A stretch of DNA of 64,000 bases from Nevskiaceae bacterium (GCA_008012115.1 SSEB01000003.1:496001-560000); one strand, 5' to 3'; counted from the stretch's first letter, positions 1 to 8,871 are shown. The notes: a model not told the origin generated them from the letters alone. Numbers and translations are program-made.

Positions 1-683
1 TAGGCCGTGCGGTGCAGCAGCAGCGTGTAGGCGAACGGCACCGGCGTGTTCCGGATACGCTCGCAGCCCGCGGCATCCGCGCACAGGCCGGACAGCGTTT
101 CGTCGATTGCGACGGCGACCTGCGGGTCGATCTGCCCGGCGTGCAGCAGTGCGCCCAGATCGTCTCCCATCCGGGTCAACAGCGCCTGCGTCGTCGTCCC
201 GTGGGCGCCGTCGCGCTCCCGCTCTCCGGGCGTCAGCCAGATCGCCAGATCCGGGCCTGGGTCGGAGCCGCGCAGCTGGTGCCGCAGCGTGTGGGCGAAG
301 GCGATGGCATGGCGGAGGATGCGCGTGCGCGGATCGGTCGCATCGTCGTGACGCGCAGCCGAGGGCAGCCGGGTCAGGGTCTGCAGCTGCCGTGCCAGCG
401 TACGGCTGCGGTGCAGCAGATTGCCCCAGAGCTTGCGTCCTTCCCAGTAGCGGTCGTAGGCCGCGCTGTTGCGAAAGCCCAGGAAGATGGCCAGCGCCAG
501 GCCCATCAGCGAAAACGGCACGGCGGTGAGCGTGACCTGCCAGTTGAAGATGCTGCCGTGCACGAGGGTGACGACGACGGCCAGCGAGGTGCATAGCAGG
601 AGATTCCAGGCGATGCGCGGCAGGACCGAGCCGCGGATGGCGAAAAACATGCGGAGACTGCCTTGCCGGGAAAGCACCATCAT
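1..683 (-). CDS. Bestrophin-like (RFP-TM) anion channel family protein, partial
   Basis: The 5' part of a gene that runs off the left edge; about 227 codons are visible and the frame is open to base 1. Two hydrophobic segments near residues 25-42 and 52-69 are followed by FRNSAAYDRYWEG (70-82). Near the left edge comes CERIRNTPVPFAY, an arrangement typical of the bestrophin/YneE family of membrane proteins. The family forms anion channels in the inner membrane; the substrate here is unknown. I chose the ATG at 683, with GGAG about seven bases upstream; an in-frame ATG follows directly at 680. The family call rests on motif recognition and is fairly secure; the C-terminus is not visible. Confidence 0.82.
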   Translation of the reverse strand, partial: MMVLSRQGSLRMFFAIRGSVLPRIAWNLLLCTSLAVVVTLVHGSIFNWQVTLTAVPFSLMGLALAIFLGFRNSAAYDRYWEGRKLWGNLLHRSRTLARQLQTLTRLPSAARHDDATDPRTRILRHAIAFAHTLRHQLRGSDPGPDLAIWLTPGERERDGAHGTTTQALLTRMGDDLGALLHAGQIDPQVAVAIDETLSGLCADAAGCERIRNTPVPFAYTLLLHRTA

Positions 684-804
684 GGGAGCGGCTCCGTCGG
701 GGTGAAGGATGGGATGCGTCGCAGCCGTGATTTTTGCAAAAAAGGGCGCGGCTTGCGCCGCGGCCGGGTCAGGCCGGCAGCGGCGTTGTGTATGCTCGCG
801 GCGT

Positions 805-1806
805 ATGAAGTCGCCCATCGCCGTCGATCTGTCCACCGCGCTGGCTGACGCCCGCGCCGGCGGCGTCGGCCCCTCGCTTTTCGCGTCGCAGTCGAGCCTA
901 CTGCTGGATGCCGCCGTGCCATTGCCGCCGGAGCAGGCGTCGGAGCTGGCCCACTGGCTGCGGCAGCGACCCTGTCCGGTGATTGCGCTGGCGCCGGACG
1001 ACGCCGACGATGCCGTGACGCGTGCCGCCGATGTCCGCGTGGCCGGGCTGGTCGAGGCCGGGCCGCTGTTGGCCGGCATCGCGCGCAGCCCCATCGCCGC
1101 GACGGTGCTGGTGCAACTGCTGCGGGCCGGCGAGCGCCTGTCGCCGTCCGATGCGCTGCTCGCCGAGTCGCTGGCCTACTCCACGCTGCAGGCCGGCCCG
1201 GAATTCCGCCGCTGGCTGGAAGAACACCGCGCCGAAACGCCGGCTGCGCACGATGACGACGGCCCGGCGCTGTTGGCAGCGCGCGACGGCGATGTCCTGA
1301 CCCTGCAACTCAACCGCGCCTCCAACCGCAATGCCATGACCGTGGAGATGCGCGATGCGCTGATCGAAGCGCTACAGCTGGTGCTGGCCGACGACAGCAT
1401 TGCCCGCGTGCGGCTTTCCGGGCGCGGCAAATGCTTCTCCACCGGCGGCGATCTCACCGAGTTCGGCAGCGCGCCGGACCCGGCCACCGCGCATCTCGTG
1501 CGCAGCCTGGCCCTGCCCGGGCGCCTGCTCGCGCGCTGCGCGGAGCGGGTCGAGGTGCGCGTGCACGGCGCCTGCGTCGGTTCCGGCATCGAGTTTCCGG
1601 CCTTCGCCGGCCGCATCGTCGCCGCGCCGGATGCGTGGTTCCAGTTGCCGGAACTGCAGTTCGGCCTGATTCCCGGCGCCGGCGGCACCGTCAGCATCGC
1701 GCGCCGGATTGGCCGGCAGCGCGCCGCGTGGCTGATGCTCGGCGGTCAGCGCATCAAGGCGGACCGCGCCCTGGCCTGGGGCCTGGTGGACGCCGTGCAG
1801 GCGTGA
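805..1806 (+). CDS. Enoyl-CoA hydratase/isomerase family protein
   Basis: A 333-residue protein. The C-terminal half is a crotonase fold: RASNRNAMTVEMRDAL, then the oxyanion-hole segment RGKCFSTGGDLTEF, and further on VGSGIEFPAFAGR and LPELQFGLIPGAGGT. The two glutamates in GSGIE and LPEL match the catalytic pair of crotonase, so hydratase or isomerase activity on an acyl-CoA is plausible. The first 150 or so residues are longer than in a standard hydratase and I do not recognise a separate domain there. The frame is open upstream, but the ATG at 805 gives a sensible start; an upstream start would add an Arg/Ala-rich stretch. The specific substrate is unknown. Confidence 0.8.
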   Translation: MKSPIAVDLSTALADARAGGVGPSLFASQSSLLLDAAVPLPPEQASELAHWLRQRPCPVIALAPDDADDAVTRAADVRVAGLVEAGPLLAGIARSPIAATVLVQLLRAGERLSPSDALLAESLAYSTLQAGPEFRRWLEEHRAETPAAHDDDGPALLAARDGDVLTLQLNRASNRNAMTVEMRDALIEALQLVLADDSIARVRLSGRGKCFSTGGDLTEFGSAPDPATAHLVRSLALPGRLLARCAERVEVRVHGACVGSGIEFPAFAGRIVAAPDAWFQLPELQFGLIPGAGGTVSIARRIGRQRAAWLMLGGQRIKADRALAWGLVDAVQA

Positions 1807-1822
1807 CCGCGTGGCCGGCCCT

Positions 1823-2206
1823 TCAGCCCCAGAGACGTTCGCGTGGCGAGCCGGAGCGCCGCACGGCGCGGATGGCGGCCGCGTTGGGGCAGAACACGTA
1901 GTGCTCGCTGCGCTGGGCGGTCTCGCGGTCGCAGATCGCGGCGGCGGTGCAGCGCTCGCAGCGCGCCATCTGGCGCCAGACATCGGCCGGCGGCTGCGCC
2001 GCGACGTAGGCTTCCAGGTCCAGGCCCAGGCTTTCCACCAGGCGCTGCAGCCGCGTGCCGCGGATGCGGGCCAGCACGTGCCGTCGCCGCCAGTTCTGCA
2101 CGCGCGGCAGGTCGAGGAAGCTCAGCACTGCCAGTGCGCTGAGCGACAAAACGAAGGCGACCAGCACCGAGGCGCTGAGAAGCATCGGGATCAACTGGCT
2201 GCTCAT
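1823..2206 (-). CDS. DUF6455-like small membrane-anchored protein
   Basis: A 127-residue protein with one N-terminal transmembrane helix (about residues 6-28, rich in Leu, Val and Ala), an arginine-rich linker, and a C-terminal region with CERC, a further Cys (AICDRE) and FCPN. That short cysteine pattern resembles the DUF6455 family, whose function is unknown. The cysteines might bind a metal, but this is only a guess. The ATG at 2206 follows a GAGGTG ribosome site and starts just before the membrane helix. It lies tail to tail with the preceding hydratase-like gene, 16 bases apart. Confidence 0.6.
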   Translation of the reverse strand: MSSQLIPMLLSASVLVAFVLSLSALAVLSFLDLPRVQNWRRRHVLARIRGTRLQRLVESLGLDLEAYVAAQPPADVWRQMARCERCTAAAICDRETAQRSEHYVFCPNAAAIRAVRRSGSPRERLWG

Positions 2207-2322
2207 GGTGCACCTCGCGCCGCGTGCCGCCGGATGGTCGGCGCCTCGATTGCATCGCCGCGGCGGCCCGGCCGCATTGACCTGGATCATGGCGCCCTGA
2301 AACGTGGGGGCGCGGCGGCCGC

Positions 2323-2889
2323 ATGAACTTCCTGGCCCACCTCTGGCTCGCCGATCGCAGCGCCACCTCGATGGCGGGCGCGGTGCTGGGCGACGTGGTG
2401 CGCGGGGCCGACCTGTCGATGTATCCGCCGGACATCGCCGCCGGCATCCGTCTGCACCGGCGCATCGACGCGGCCACGGATCGGCATCCGCAGGTGGTGG
2501 CGGCGCGGGTCGGCTTCGCGTCCGGGCAGCGCCGCTACGCCGGCATCGTGCTCGACCTGGTCTGCGACCACCTGCTGGCGCGCGACTGGCCAGCGCACGC
2601 CGGCGAACCGCTATCGGCGTTCTGCCAGCGCGCGGCGGGCGAGGTCGCCGCGGCCGGCGTCTGGTTCACGCAGGCCGGCGCACGGGCGCCGGAGGCCGCC
2701 GGCTTTGCGCGGCTGCTGCAGTCCTATGCCGCGCCGGCGGGCATCGATCACGCGGTGCGTCGCGTCGCCAGCCGCTTGCGGCAACCGCAGGGTCTGGTCG
2801 ATGCGGCTGCGGACTGGCCCTCGGTGGCATCGTCGTTTCGCGCCGCGCTGCCGGAGCTTCTGCGCGATCTCGCGGCGCTGACGCCCTAG
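2323..2889 (+). CDS. acpH: ACP phosphodiesterase (AcpH/DUF479 family)
   Basis: A 188-residue protein beginning MNFLAHLWLA, with LGDVVRG, IRLHRRIDA and RRYAGIVLDLVCDHLLA in the order typical of acyl-carrier-protein phosphodiesterase. The enzyme removes the 4'-phosphopantetheine group from holo-ACP in the cytoplasm. The His and Asp residues in GIRLHRRIDAATDRHP and VLDLVCDHL are the family's metal-binding candidates. Length agrees with the family. The gene is followed after 26 bases by the first of the window's palindromic repeat elements, which may separate it from the acyl-CoA dehydrogenase gene. Confidence 0.85.
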   Translation: MNFLAHLWLADRSATSMAGAVLGDVVRGADLSMYPPDIAAGIRLHRRIDAATDRHPQVVAARVGFASGQRRYAGIVLDLVCDHLLARDWPAHAGEPLSAFCQRAAGEVAAAGVWFTQAGARAPEAAGFARLLQSYAAPAGIDHAVRRVASRLRQPQGLVDAAADWPSVASSFRAALPELLRDLAALTP

Positions 2890-2915
2890 CGCGAGGCGGC
2901 AAAAAGCGCCCGGCC

Positions 2916-3035
2916 GGCGCCACCCGCTGTGGCCGAAAAGCGTTCCGGAGTTGTGACTAAATATTTATCAAATTTAAAAAAGATAAACATTTAATAACAT
3001 CTTTCCCAGGCGGAAAGCCGGGAGCGGGTGGCGCC
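2916..3035 (+). repeat. Palindromic intergenic element, copy 1
   Basis: A 120-bp imperfect palindrome between acpH and the acyl-CoA dehydrogenase gene. The outer arms are perfect over 13 bp: GGCGCCACCCGCT at 2916-2928 and AGCGGGTGGCGCC at 3023-3035. Inside, 2950-2969 pairs with 2982-3001 at 16 of 20 positions around a 12-base AT loop. The conserved right box AATAACATCTTTCCCAGGC lies at 2993-3011, and GCGTTCC sits at 2939-2945 on the left side. Orientation is plus, defined by the TTTCCCAGG box on the right. Confidence 0.85.
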
Positions 3036-3157
3036 GACGAAGGCCCCGGGCGGCGCGTCTCACCACATCGGACGAAGCGTGGCCGGGGGCGCTGCCTACA
3101 ATGGCGTGAGTCAGGCTCACCAGCGGGCCGTTCCATTCCAGTTCACGGGTATTGCGC

Positions 3158-4357
3158 ATGTCCAACGCCGACCGCCTCAGCGTCTCCCAACTCTTTTCCG
3201 GTCTCTCCAACCAGGAGCAGGAAATTCTCGACACCGCCGACCGCTTCGCGCAGGCCGAGATGTATCCGCTGTCGCAGAAGATGGACGACGAGGAATGGTG
3301 GCCCAAGGACATCTTCCCCAAGATCGGCGCCACCGGCTATTTCGGCATCACCGCGCCGGAGTCGCTGGGCGGCTCGGGCATGGACATCTTCACCTCGGGT
3401 CTGATCCTGCAGGCCTTCGGCCGCTGGAACCACGCCCTGGCCCTGAGCTGGGTCGCGCACGAGAACCTGTGCCTGCACAACATCCTGCGCAACGCCAACG
3501 AGGCGCAGAAGAAGAAGTATGTGCCGGGGATGTGCAAGGGCACGCTGATCGGCGCGCTGGGCCTGACCGAGCCGGGTGCCGGTTCCGATGCGCTGGGCTC
3601 GATGCGCACCACCGCGCGCCGCGAGGGCGGCCATTACGTGCTCAACGGCCGCAAGATCTACATCACCAACGGCCCGGTGGCCGACGTGCTGCTGGTCTAC
3701 GCCAAGACCGACAAGGACAAGGGCGCCCAGGGCATCAGCGCCTTCATCGTCGAGAAGGATTTCCCCGGCTTCAAGGTCGCTCAGAAGCTGACCAAGATGG
3801 GCTTCCGCGGCTCGCAGACCGCCGAGCTGGTGTTCGACGAATGCCGCGTGCCGGCCGAGAACCTGGTCGGTGTCGAGGATCGCGGCGGCAAGGTGGTGAT
3901 GAGCGGCCTCGATCTCGAGCGCGCCATGATCTCGCCGATCTGCCTGGGCATCGCCGAACGCGCCTTGCAGCTCTCCATCGACTACGCCCGGCAGCGCAAG
4001 CAGTTCGGCCGGCCGATCGCCGACTTCCAGATGGTGCAGTCGATGCTCGCCGAGATGTACGTGTGGGTGGAAAGCATGCGCCTGTTCACCTACCAGACCC
4101 TGCGCGCCGCCAACGCGATCGGCGAGGAGGAAGGCGGCCGCGGCGACATCCACAAGATCACCGCCGCCGGCGTGATGTACGTCGCCGAGACCATGAACAA
4201 GGTGCTGAACCACGGCGTGCAGGTGCATGGCGGCAGCGGCTACATCTGGGAGAGCGAGATCAACCGCCTGTACCGTTCGATCAAGCTGCTCGAGATCGGC
4301 GCCGGCACCACGGAAGTGCGCAAGATGATCATCAGCAAGGAACTGCTCAGCGGCTGA
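3158..4357 (+). CDS. Acyl-CoA dehydrogenase, isovaleryl-CoA-dehydrogenase-like
   Basis: A 399-residue FAD enzyme of the acyl-CoA dehydrogenase family, forming an alpha,beta double bond in an acyl-CoA. Visible signatures are GLTEPGAGSDALG, ITNGPVADVLLVYAKTD, RKQFGRPIADFQMVQ and the C-terminal QVHGGSGYIWE. The usual C-terminal catalytic Glu position reads GAGTTEV, with Ala where short-chain enzymes have Glu. A Glu sits in LDLERAM at about residue 254, as in isovaleryl-CoA dehydrogenases, so a branched-chain or terpenoid acyl-CoA is a reasonable substrate guess. I used the ATG at 3158; a TTG two codons upstream is also possible. It is followed after 11 bases by an SDR gene, probably in one transcript. 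Confidence 0.85.
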   Translation: MSNADRLSVSQLFSGLSNQEQEILDTADRFAQAEMYPLSQKMDDEEWWPKDIFPKIGATGYFGITAPESLGGSGMDIFTSGLILQAFGRWNHALALSWVAHENLCLHNILRNANEAQKKKYVPGMCKGTLIGALGLTEPGAGSDALGSMRTTARREGGHYVLNGRKIYITNGPVADVLLVYAKTDKDKGAQGISAFIVEKDFPGFKVAQKLTKMGFRGSQTAELVFDECRVPAENLVGVEDRGGKVVMSGLDLERAMISPICLGIAERALQLSIDYARQRKQFGRPIADFQMVQSMLAEMYVWVESMRLFTYQTLRAANAIGEEEGGRGDIHKITAAGVMYVAETMNKVLNHGVQVHGGSGYIWESEINRLYRSIKLLEIGAGTTEVRKMIISKELLSG

Positions 4358-4368
4358 TCCCGGCGACC

Positions 4369-5226
4369 ATGAACGTCGAACAACTGAATTCGCCCGAGCA
4401 TCTCTGGACCGCCGACACGGTCTACCGTCCCGACCTGTTCAAGGGCAAGGTGGCCCTGGTCTCCGGCGGCGGCAGCGGCATCGGCCGCGCGGTGGCGCTG
4501 CTGTTCGCGCGGCTCGGCGCGACGGTGGTGATCTGCGGCCGCACCCTGGAAAAGCTGGAGAAGGTGGTGGCGTTCGCGCAGTCCAAGGGCGCGGACATGA
4601 CGGCGATGACCGTCAACGTGCGCGAATCGGACGCCGTGGACGCGTTGTTCAAGAGCTTTCATGAAAAATTCGGCCGGCTCGACCATGTCGTCAACAATGC
4701 CGGCGGCCAGTTCCCGCAGCATGCCATCGATTACGCGCCCAAGGGCTGGATGGCGGTGATCAACAACAACCTCAACGGCACCTGGTTCATGATGCAGCGC
4801 GCCGCACAGTACTGGCGCGAGCACCAGACGCCGGGCTCGATCGTCAACGTCGTGGTCGTCACCGAGCGCGGCATGCCCGGCGTGGCGCACACGGTGGCGG
4901 CGCGCGCCGGCATCGTCGGCGCCTCGCGCACGGTGGCGGTGGAGTGGGCGCCGCTGGGCATCCGCGTCAACTGCGTGGCGCCGGGCCTGACCGCGACCGA
5001 GGGCCTCGAGGTCTACCCGCCCGAAGCGCAGAAAGAGTTCCCGCTGGCCAATCCGCTGAAGCGGCCGGGCACGCCGATGGAGATCGCCGAGGCCTGCATC
5101 TATCTCAGCGCGCCTTCCGGCAGCTTCGTTACCGGCGAGGTGCTGACGGTCGACGGCGGCGGCAAGCTCTGGGGCGAGCTGTGGACGGCCGGGCGGCCGG
5201 ACTGGTACGCGCTGCCGCGCAGCTGA
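4369..5226 (+). CDS. SDR family oxidoreductase, 2,4-dienoyl-CoA-reductase-like
   Basis: A 285-residue short-chain dehydrogenase fold with the dinucleotide-binding SGGGSGIGRAVA near residues 31-42, NNAGG, and a C-terminal TGEVLTVDGGG. The catalytic YxxxK motif is not there: the aligned segment reads TVAARAG, giving Thr and Arg. Loss of the Tyr is a feature of 2,4-dienoyl-CoA reductases, and the following APGLTATEG segment also recalls that group. With the acyl-CoA dehydrogenase gene 11 bases upstream, a role in beta-oxidation of unsaturated or branched acyl-CoAs is likely. An acyl-CoA reductase from a terpenoid pathway is the main alternative. Confidence 0.75.
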   Translation: MNVEQLNSPEHLWTADTVYRPDLFKGKVALVSGGGSGIGRAVALLFARLGATVVICGRTLEKLEKVVAFAQSKGADMTAMTVNVRESDAVDALFKSFHEKFGRLDHVVNNAGGQFPQHAIDYAPKGWMAVINNNLNGTWFMMQRAAQYWREHQTPGSIVNVVVVTERGMPGVAHTVAARAGIVGASRTVAVEWAPLGIRVNCVAPGLTATEGLEVYPPEAQKEFPLANPLKRPGTPMEIAEACIYLSAPSGSFVTGEVLTVDGGGKLWGELWTAGRPDWYALPRS

Positions 5227-5272
5227 GATGGAAAACTGCGGGCTGCACGACAAAACTCGTCTGGCCGGCGTA

Positions 5273-5301
5273 TTGCCGATTGTCCTGCCCTGACATAGGC
5301 T
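5273..5301 (+). promoter_or_regulatory. Possible sigma-70-type promoter
   Basis: TTGCCG at 5273-5278 and TAGGCT at 5296-5301 are separated by 17 bases, 40 bases before the LolA-like gene. The match to the consensus is partial, and the upstream SDR could also supply read-through. Confidence 0.3.
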
Positions 5302-5341
5302 CAATCCACGAAGCGGCCGTTCGATGCCGATGGGGAAGACC

Positions 5342-6121
5342 ATGATGAAACATCTCGGATTGTTGCTGCCCTTGGCGATGGCGCTGCCGGCCTTCGCCGG
5401 CGACCCCGCGTTCGACAAGGCCTATCGCTGCATGCGCGCCACGGTGCCGAGCACCCTGCGCGTGCAGGATATCCAGTTCGATTCCACCGACCGCGCCGGC
5501 GGCACGCGCATGCTGCGCGGCAAGGTCTACGCCACGGTGGAGAAGGGCCTTGCACGCGTCTCCATCCGCATCACCGCGCCGGCCAATGTCGCGGGGGCCG
5601 CCTACCTGGTGCGCGAGCGTGGCGCCGGCCAGGAGGACGACATGTTCGTCTACCTGCCCAGCGTCGGCCGCGTGCGACACGTCACCGGCGCCTTCGCCAA
5701 CGGCTCGCTGCTGGGCACCGATTTCAGCTACGCCGAGACCAAGCTGATCCAGAACGCCTTCAGCGGCGCCGACGGCAAGCTGGAAGCGCCGGAGACCCTC
5801 GACGGTCGCGCGCTGCAGGTGTTCAGCCTGCTGCCCAAGTCGCCCAAGACCTCGGCCTACAGCCGCGTGCGCGTGCACATGGACGACAAGACCTGCGTGC
5901 CGCTCAAGGCCGATTTCTACCAGGGCGAGACGCTGCGCAAGCAACTCGCCGCGCCGGTGACGGCGCTCAAGCCCAGCGGCAAATACTGGTTCCTGTCGGA
6001 GATCGACATGCGCGACCTGGTCGAGGGCAGCCACACCACCATCCGCATCGGTGCGGCGGCCGAGGCGACCGGCATCAGCAAGGGCCTGTTCGATCCCAAC
6101 AGTTTCTACCAGGGCAACTGA
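5342..6121 (+). CDS. Outer membrane lipoprotein-sorting-like (LolA-like fold) exported protein
   Basis: A 259-residue protein with a clear Sec signal peptide (MMKHLGLLLPLAMALPAFA, cleaved before GDPAF). The body resembles the LolA-like family often called outer membrane lipoprotein-sorting protein: RMLRGKVYATVEKG, then FVYLPSVGRVRHV, DFSYAE and a C-terminal TTIRI. Such proteins sit in the periplasm and are often found with RND/MMPL lipid transporters, but none is adjacent here. A lipid- or sterol-binding shuttle role is inference from the fold. The ATG at 5342 lies three bases after GGGGAAG; the next codon is also ATG. Confidence 0.75.
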   Translation: MMKHLGLLLPLAMALPAFAGDPAFDKAYRCMRATVPSTLRVQDIQFDSTDRAGGTRMLRGKVYATVEKGLARVSIRITAPANVAGAAYLVRERGAGQEDDMFVYLPSVGRVRHVTGAFANGSLLGTDFSYAETKLIQNAFSGADGKLEAPETLDGRALQVFSLLPKSPKTSAYSRVRVHMDDKTCVPLKADFYQGETLRKQLAAPVTALKPSGKYWFLSEIDMRDLVEGSHTTIRIGAAAEATGISKGLFDPNSFYQGN

Positions 6122-6156
6122 GTCGCCTTTTACGGCGACATGAGGCCCGCAGCGCG

Positions 6157-6864
6157 CTAGAGCAGGACGTACTGGCTGGTGGGCATCACGTCGATGGTGC
6201 CCATGTCGATGAAGCGATGGACGCTGTCCATCATGATCTTGAGGTTCGCCTCGAACTTCGCCTTGTCGCCCGGTGCGTCGAAGAACGTCAGCGGATCGGT
6301 CAGCGCCGCCAGCGGGAAGCACTCCTCCACCATCGCGTCCAGCGGCGGCGCACCCGCGGTGAGTGGCCGCACCACCACGTTCTGCGCGTACTCGAACGTC
6401 GATTGCGTATCGATGGCGATCTGCGTGTGCGAGTTGTGCCAGACGTCGAGCCACTGGCCGTAACTGAGCCGCGCCGGCTTGCGCAGCAGCGCGATCTGCG
6501 CAAAACCTTCGGTGCGCTGGCCCGGTTGCGGCGGATGCTGGCGGTTGCGCAGGGGACGCGATTCGGTCACCAGATAGGCCGCGTGGCGCGCCGTGGCCGC
6601 GGCGATGGCGGCATCCACCGGCTGGCGCAGAGGCGCGATGGCACTGTCCACCCAGACCTGCAGCACGGCATCGGGCGGCGGATCGAGGAAGGTCTGCCGC
6701 AGGCCGCTGCCGGCAGCGACCGCGGCATCGGCCACGTTCAGCTGCAGGCCGCGCAGCGTGGGCAGCGCCCGGAGTCGCGCCGCGAGGTCGCCGCGCAGGC
6801 GCGCGGCGAAGGGATCGACGTCCTCTTTGGGATCGCGCCAGACCAGGTAGACGACTTTTTCCAT
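6157..6864 (-). CDS. EthD domain-containing protein
   Basis: A 235-residue protein with a ferredoxin-like EthD/dimeric alpha-beta barrel pattern. The N-terminal MEKVVYLVWRDP strand, the central LLRKPARLSYGQWLDVWHNSHTQ and the later NVVVRPL are typical: the Trp-His-Asn-His segment is the conserved part of EthD proteins. EthD proteins accompany oxidative degradation clusters and their exact chemistry is mostly unknown. It is the last gene of a minus-strand operon, 7 bases after the SDR gene, so it probably acts on the same pathway intermediate. Confidence 0.75.
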   Translation of the reverse strand: MEKVVYLVWRDPKEDVDPFAARLRGDLAARLRALPTLRGLQLNVADAAVAAGSGLRQTFLDPPPDAVLQVWVDSAIAPLRQPVDAAIAAATARHAAYLVTESRPLRNRQHPPQPGQRTEGFAQIALLRKPARLSYGQWLDVWHNSHTQIAIDTQSTFEYAQNVVVRPLTAGAPPLDAMVEECFPLAALTDPLTFFDAPGDKAKFEANLKIMMDSVHRFIDMGTIDVMPTSQYVLL

Positions 6865-6871
6865 GGCCGGC

Positions 6872-7663
6872 TCAGGGCATGTAGGCGCCGCCGTTGGCGT
6901 CCAGCGCCGCGCCGGTGACGGCGCTGGCGTAGTCGGACACCAGGAACAGCGCCGCGCGAGCGCACTCGTCGTCGGTGGGGATGCGGCCCAGCGGAATGCT
7001 GGCGGCGACCTGCGCCTTCTGCTGCTCCACCGGAATCTTGTGTTCCTGCGCGATCCACTGCATGTAGCCTTCCACCGGCGCGCCCCACATCCAGCCCATG
7101 TGGATGCTGTTGACGCGGATGTTGTCCTTGCCCACTTCCTTGGCCAGGTACTTGGCGGAGTTGGCCAGCGCCGCCTTCGATGCGGCGTAGCCGGCCTCGC
7201 CCAGCGGCGGCACCTGGCGCGCGGCCATGGTGTTGATCATGACGATGGCGCCGGCCTTCTGCTTCTGCATCTGCGGCAGCACGGCCTGCGTCAGCTTGAG
7301 CGTGCCGATCAGGTTGGTGCCCAGCACCGCGTGCCAGTCGTCGAGCTTGGCGGTGGAGACGTAGTCCATGTCGCCGTGGATGAAGGCGCTGTTGACCAGC
7401 GCGTCGATGCGGCCGAAGGTCTGGAGGGTTGCCGCGACCAGGGCGTCGCACTGCGCCCGGTCACCGATGTCGGTGACTTTCTTCAGCACCTTGCAGGCCG
7501 GGTTGACGGCCTTGACGCGCGCCTCGGCGTCGTCGAGCTTGGCGGCGCTGCGCGCCGCGGCGACCACGCCGGCCGCGCCCTCGCGCGCGGCTTCGACCGC
7601 GAGCTTGACGCCCAGGCCCGGGCCGATGCCGGACACGATGACAATCTTGTCGTTGAGTAGCAC
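6872..7663 (-). CDS. SDR family NAD(P)-dependent oxidoreductase
   Basis: A 263-residue classical short-chain dehydrogenase. The cofactor site reads VSGIGPGLGVKLA, the active site is GYAASKAALA (YxxxK intact), and VNSIHMGWMWG and TGAALDANGG follow. The GTG at 7663 is the best start because GGGGAG stands about seven bases upstream and it opens directly into the first strand (LLNDKIVIVSG). The frame also continues upstream through the sulfotransferase region, but that is an out-of-frame shadow. Member of the four-gene operon with the sulfotransferase and EthD genes; substrate unknown. Confidence 0.85.
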   Translation of the reverse strand: MLLNDKIVIVSGIGPGLGVKLAVEAAREGAAGVVAAARSAAKLDDAEARVKAVNPACKVLKKVTDIGDRAQCDALVAATLQTFGRIDALVNSAFIHGDMDYVSTAKLDDWHAVLGTNLIGTLKLTQAVLPQMQKQKAGAIVMINTMAARQVPPLGEAGYAASKAALANSAKYLAKEVGKDNIRVNSIHMGWMWGAPVEGYMQWIAQEHKIPVEQQKAQVAASIPLGRIPTDDECARAALFLVSDYASAVTGAALDANGGAYMP

Positions 7664-7707
7664 TGCGTTCTCCCCGGGAGATGGTGTTGATATCGTGATC
7701 GCGCGGC

Positions 7708-8871
7708 TCAGGCCGCTTCGATGTATTGCTGGCGATAGTCGGCGAAGTCGCGCTTGAGCTGCGCCTCGCTCAGGCCGAAGTCGGCGGCGTGGTAGTCGTG
7801 GGCCTCGCGCTTGTCGCGGCGATTGATCTCCATCCAGGCCTGCATCGCGCGCTCGGCCTCGGGCGTCAGCGTCATGCCGGTGTGGGCGTAGATCGCTTTC
7901 ACCACCTCGAAGGGCTTTTTCACCGTGTCGATGAAGCGCACGTCGAAGAACGGCGCGGGATTCTTGTCGCGCACGGCCATCGTGTGGTGGAAGGCGCGCG
8001 CCATCAGGTCGTTCCACTCGCGGCCCGCCGCAGTGGCGTCCGCCTCGGCGCTGTAGATGCGCCACAGCGTGTCGATGAAGCTGGCGATGGAGGGAATGGT
8101 GTCCACCGGATCGCGGTGGGTCTGGATCACCTGGGCGCCCGGAAACTCGCGCAGCAGCAGGGCCATGCGCAGCAGATGATGCGGCGCCTTCAGCACCCAG
8201 CGCTGCGCGACGATGCCGCGCTGGCGTTTCTGCCATTGCAGGAACTTCAGCACGCGCTGGAGGTAGTCGTAAGCCGGCTTTTCGTCGCTGCCGTGCAGCC
8301 AGTTCATGTAGCCGGGCACGTGGGCATAGGCGTTGAACGCGGCCATGAAGGAATGCTCCATCAGCATCACTTCCTCGTCGGCCTGATCGGCGTCCATCGG
8401 GTGGATCGCCATCAGCTTGGGCATGGCGTCGACCATCACCCTCACTTCGCCGCGGGCGCGCTCGATGCGCTCGACCGGATTCTTGAGGTCTTCTCCGGGG
8501 AACGGCACCGGGTAGCGCGACTCCCACCAGTGCATCGAGTACAGATTCGGATCGCAGGACAGCACGCGCTGCAGCAGCGTGGTGCCGGTGCGCGGCAGGC
8601 CGACGATGACGATGGGCGGCGCGATGACCTCGTGATCGATCTCCGGATGCAGGCGGAAGAACTCCTCGATACGCAGGCGGTTGACCAGCAGCTCGACGAA
8701 CTTGTGTTCGAGCAGGCCACGGCCGAAATCGGACAGCTTGGCCTCGCGATTCAACGAGTCGCACAGCACCGCCAGCGCCTGGCGATAGCTGAGGTCGCCG
8801 AAATTCTTCAGGCCGCCGGCCTGCGCCAGCGCGGCGGCTTCCAGTGCCTGGGGTTCCAGTGCGTGACTCAT
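7708..8871 (-). CDS. Sulfotransferase family protein (PAPS-dependent)
   Basis: A 387-residue protein with the PAPS-binding 5' loop IVIVGLPRTGTTLLQRVL near residues 84-100 and the 3'-phosphate loop THRDPVDTIPSIASF further on, both hallmarks of sulfotransferases. It should transfer a sulfuryl group from PAPS to a hydroxyl of a small molecule. Its start ATG overlaps the stop of the preceding DUF1214 gene as ATGA, so the two are translationally coupled. In a neighbourhood rich in steroid-type enzymes a sterol-like acceptor is possible, but this is inference. Bacterial members of this family are often annotated without known substrate. Confidence 0.85.
   Translation of the reverse strand: MSHALEPQALEAAALAQAGGLKNFGDLSYRQALAVLCDSLNREAKLSDFGRGLLEHKFVELLVNRLRIEEFFRLHPEIDHEVIAPPIVIVGLPRTGTTLLQRVLSCDPNLYSMHWWESRYPVPFPGEDLKNPVERIERARGEVRVMVDAMPKLMAIHPMDADQADEEVMLMEHSFMAAFNAYAHVPGYMNWLHGSDEKPAYDYLQRVLKFLQWQKRQRGIVAQRWVLKAPHHLLRMALLLREFPGAQVIQTHRDPVDTIPSIASFIDTLWRIYSAEADATAAGREWNDLMARAFHHTMAVRDKNPAPFFDVRFIDTVKKPFEVVKAIYAHTGMTLTPEAERAMQAWMEINRRDKREAHDYHAADFGLSEAQLKRDFADYRQQYIEAA

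Noticed and set aside
3028..4368. An N-terminal extension of the SDR gene through the acyl-CoA dehydrogenase region
   Set aside because: The frame is open but its translation is low-complexity; the acyl-CoA dehydrogenase in another frame is clearly the real gene, and the SDR has a natural ATG at 4369.
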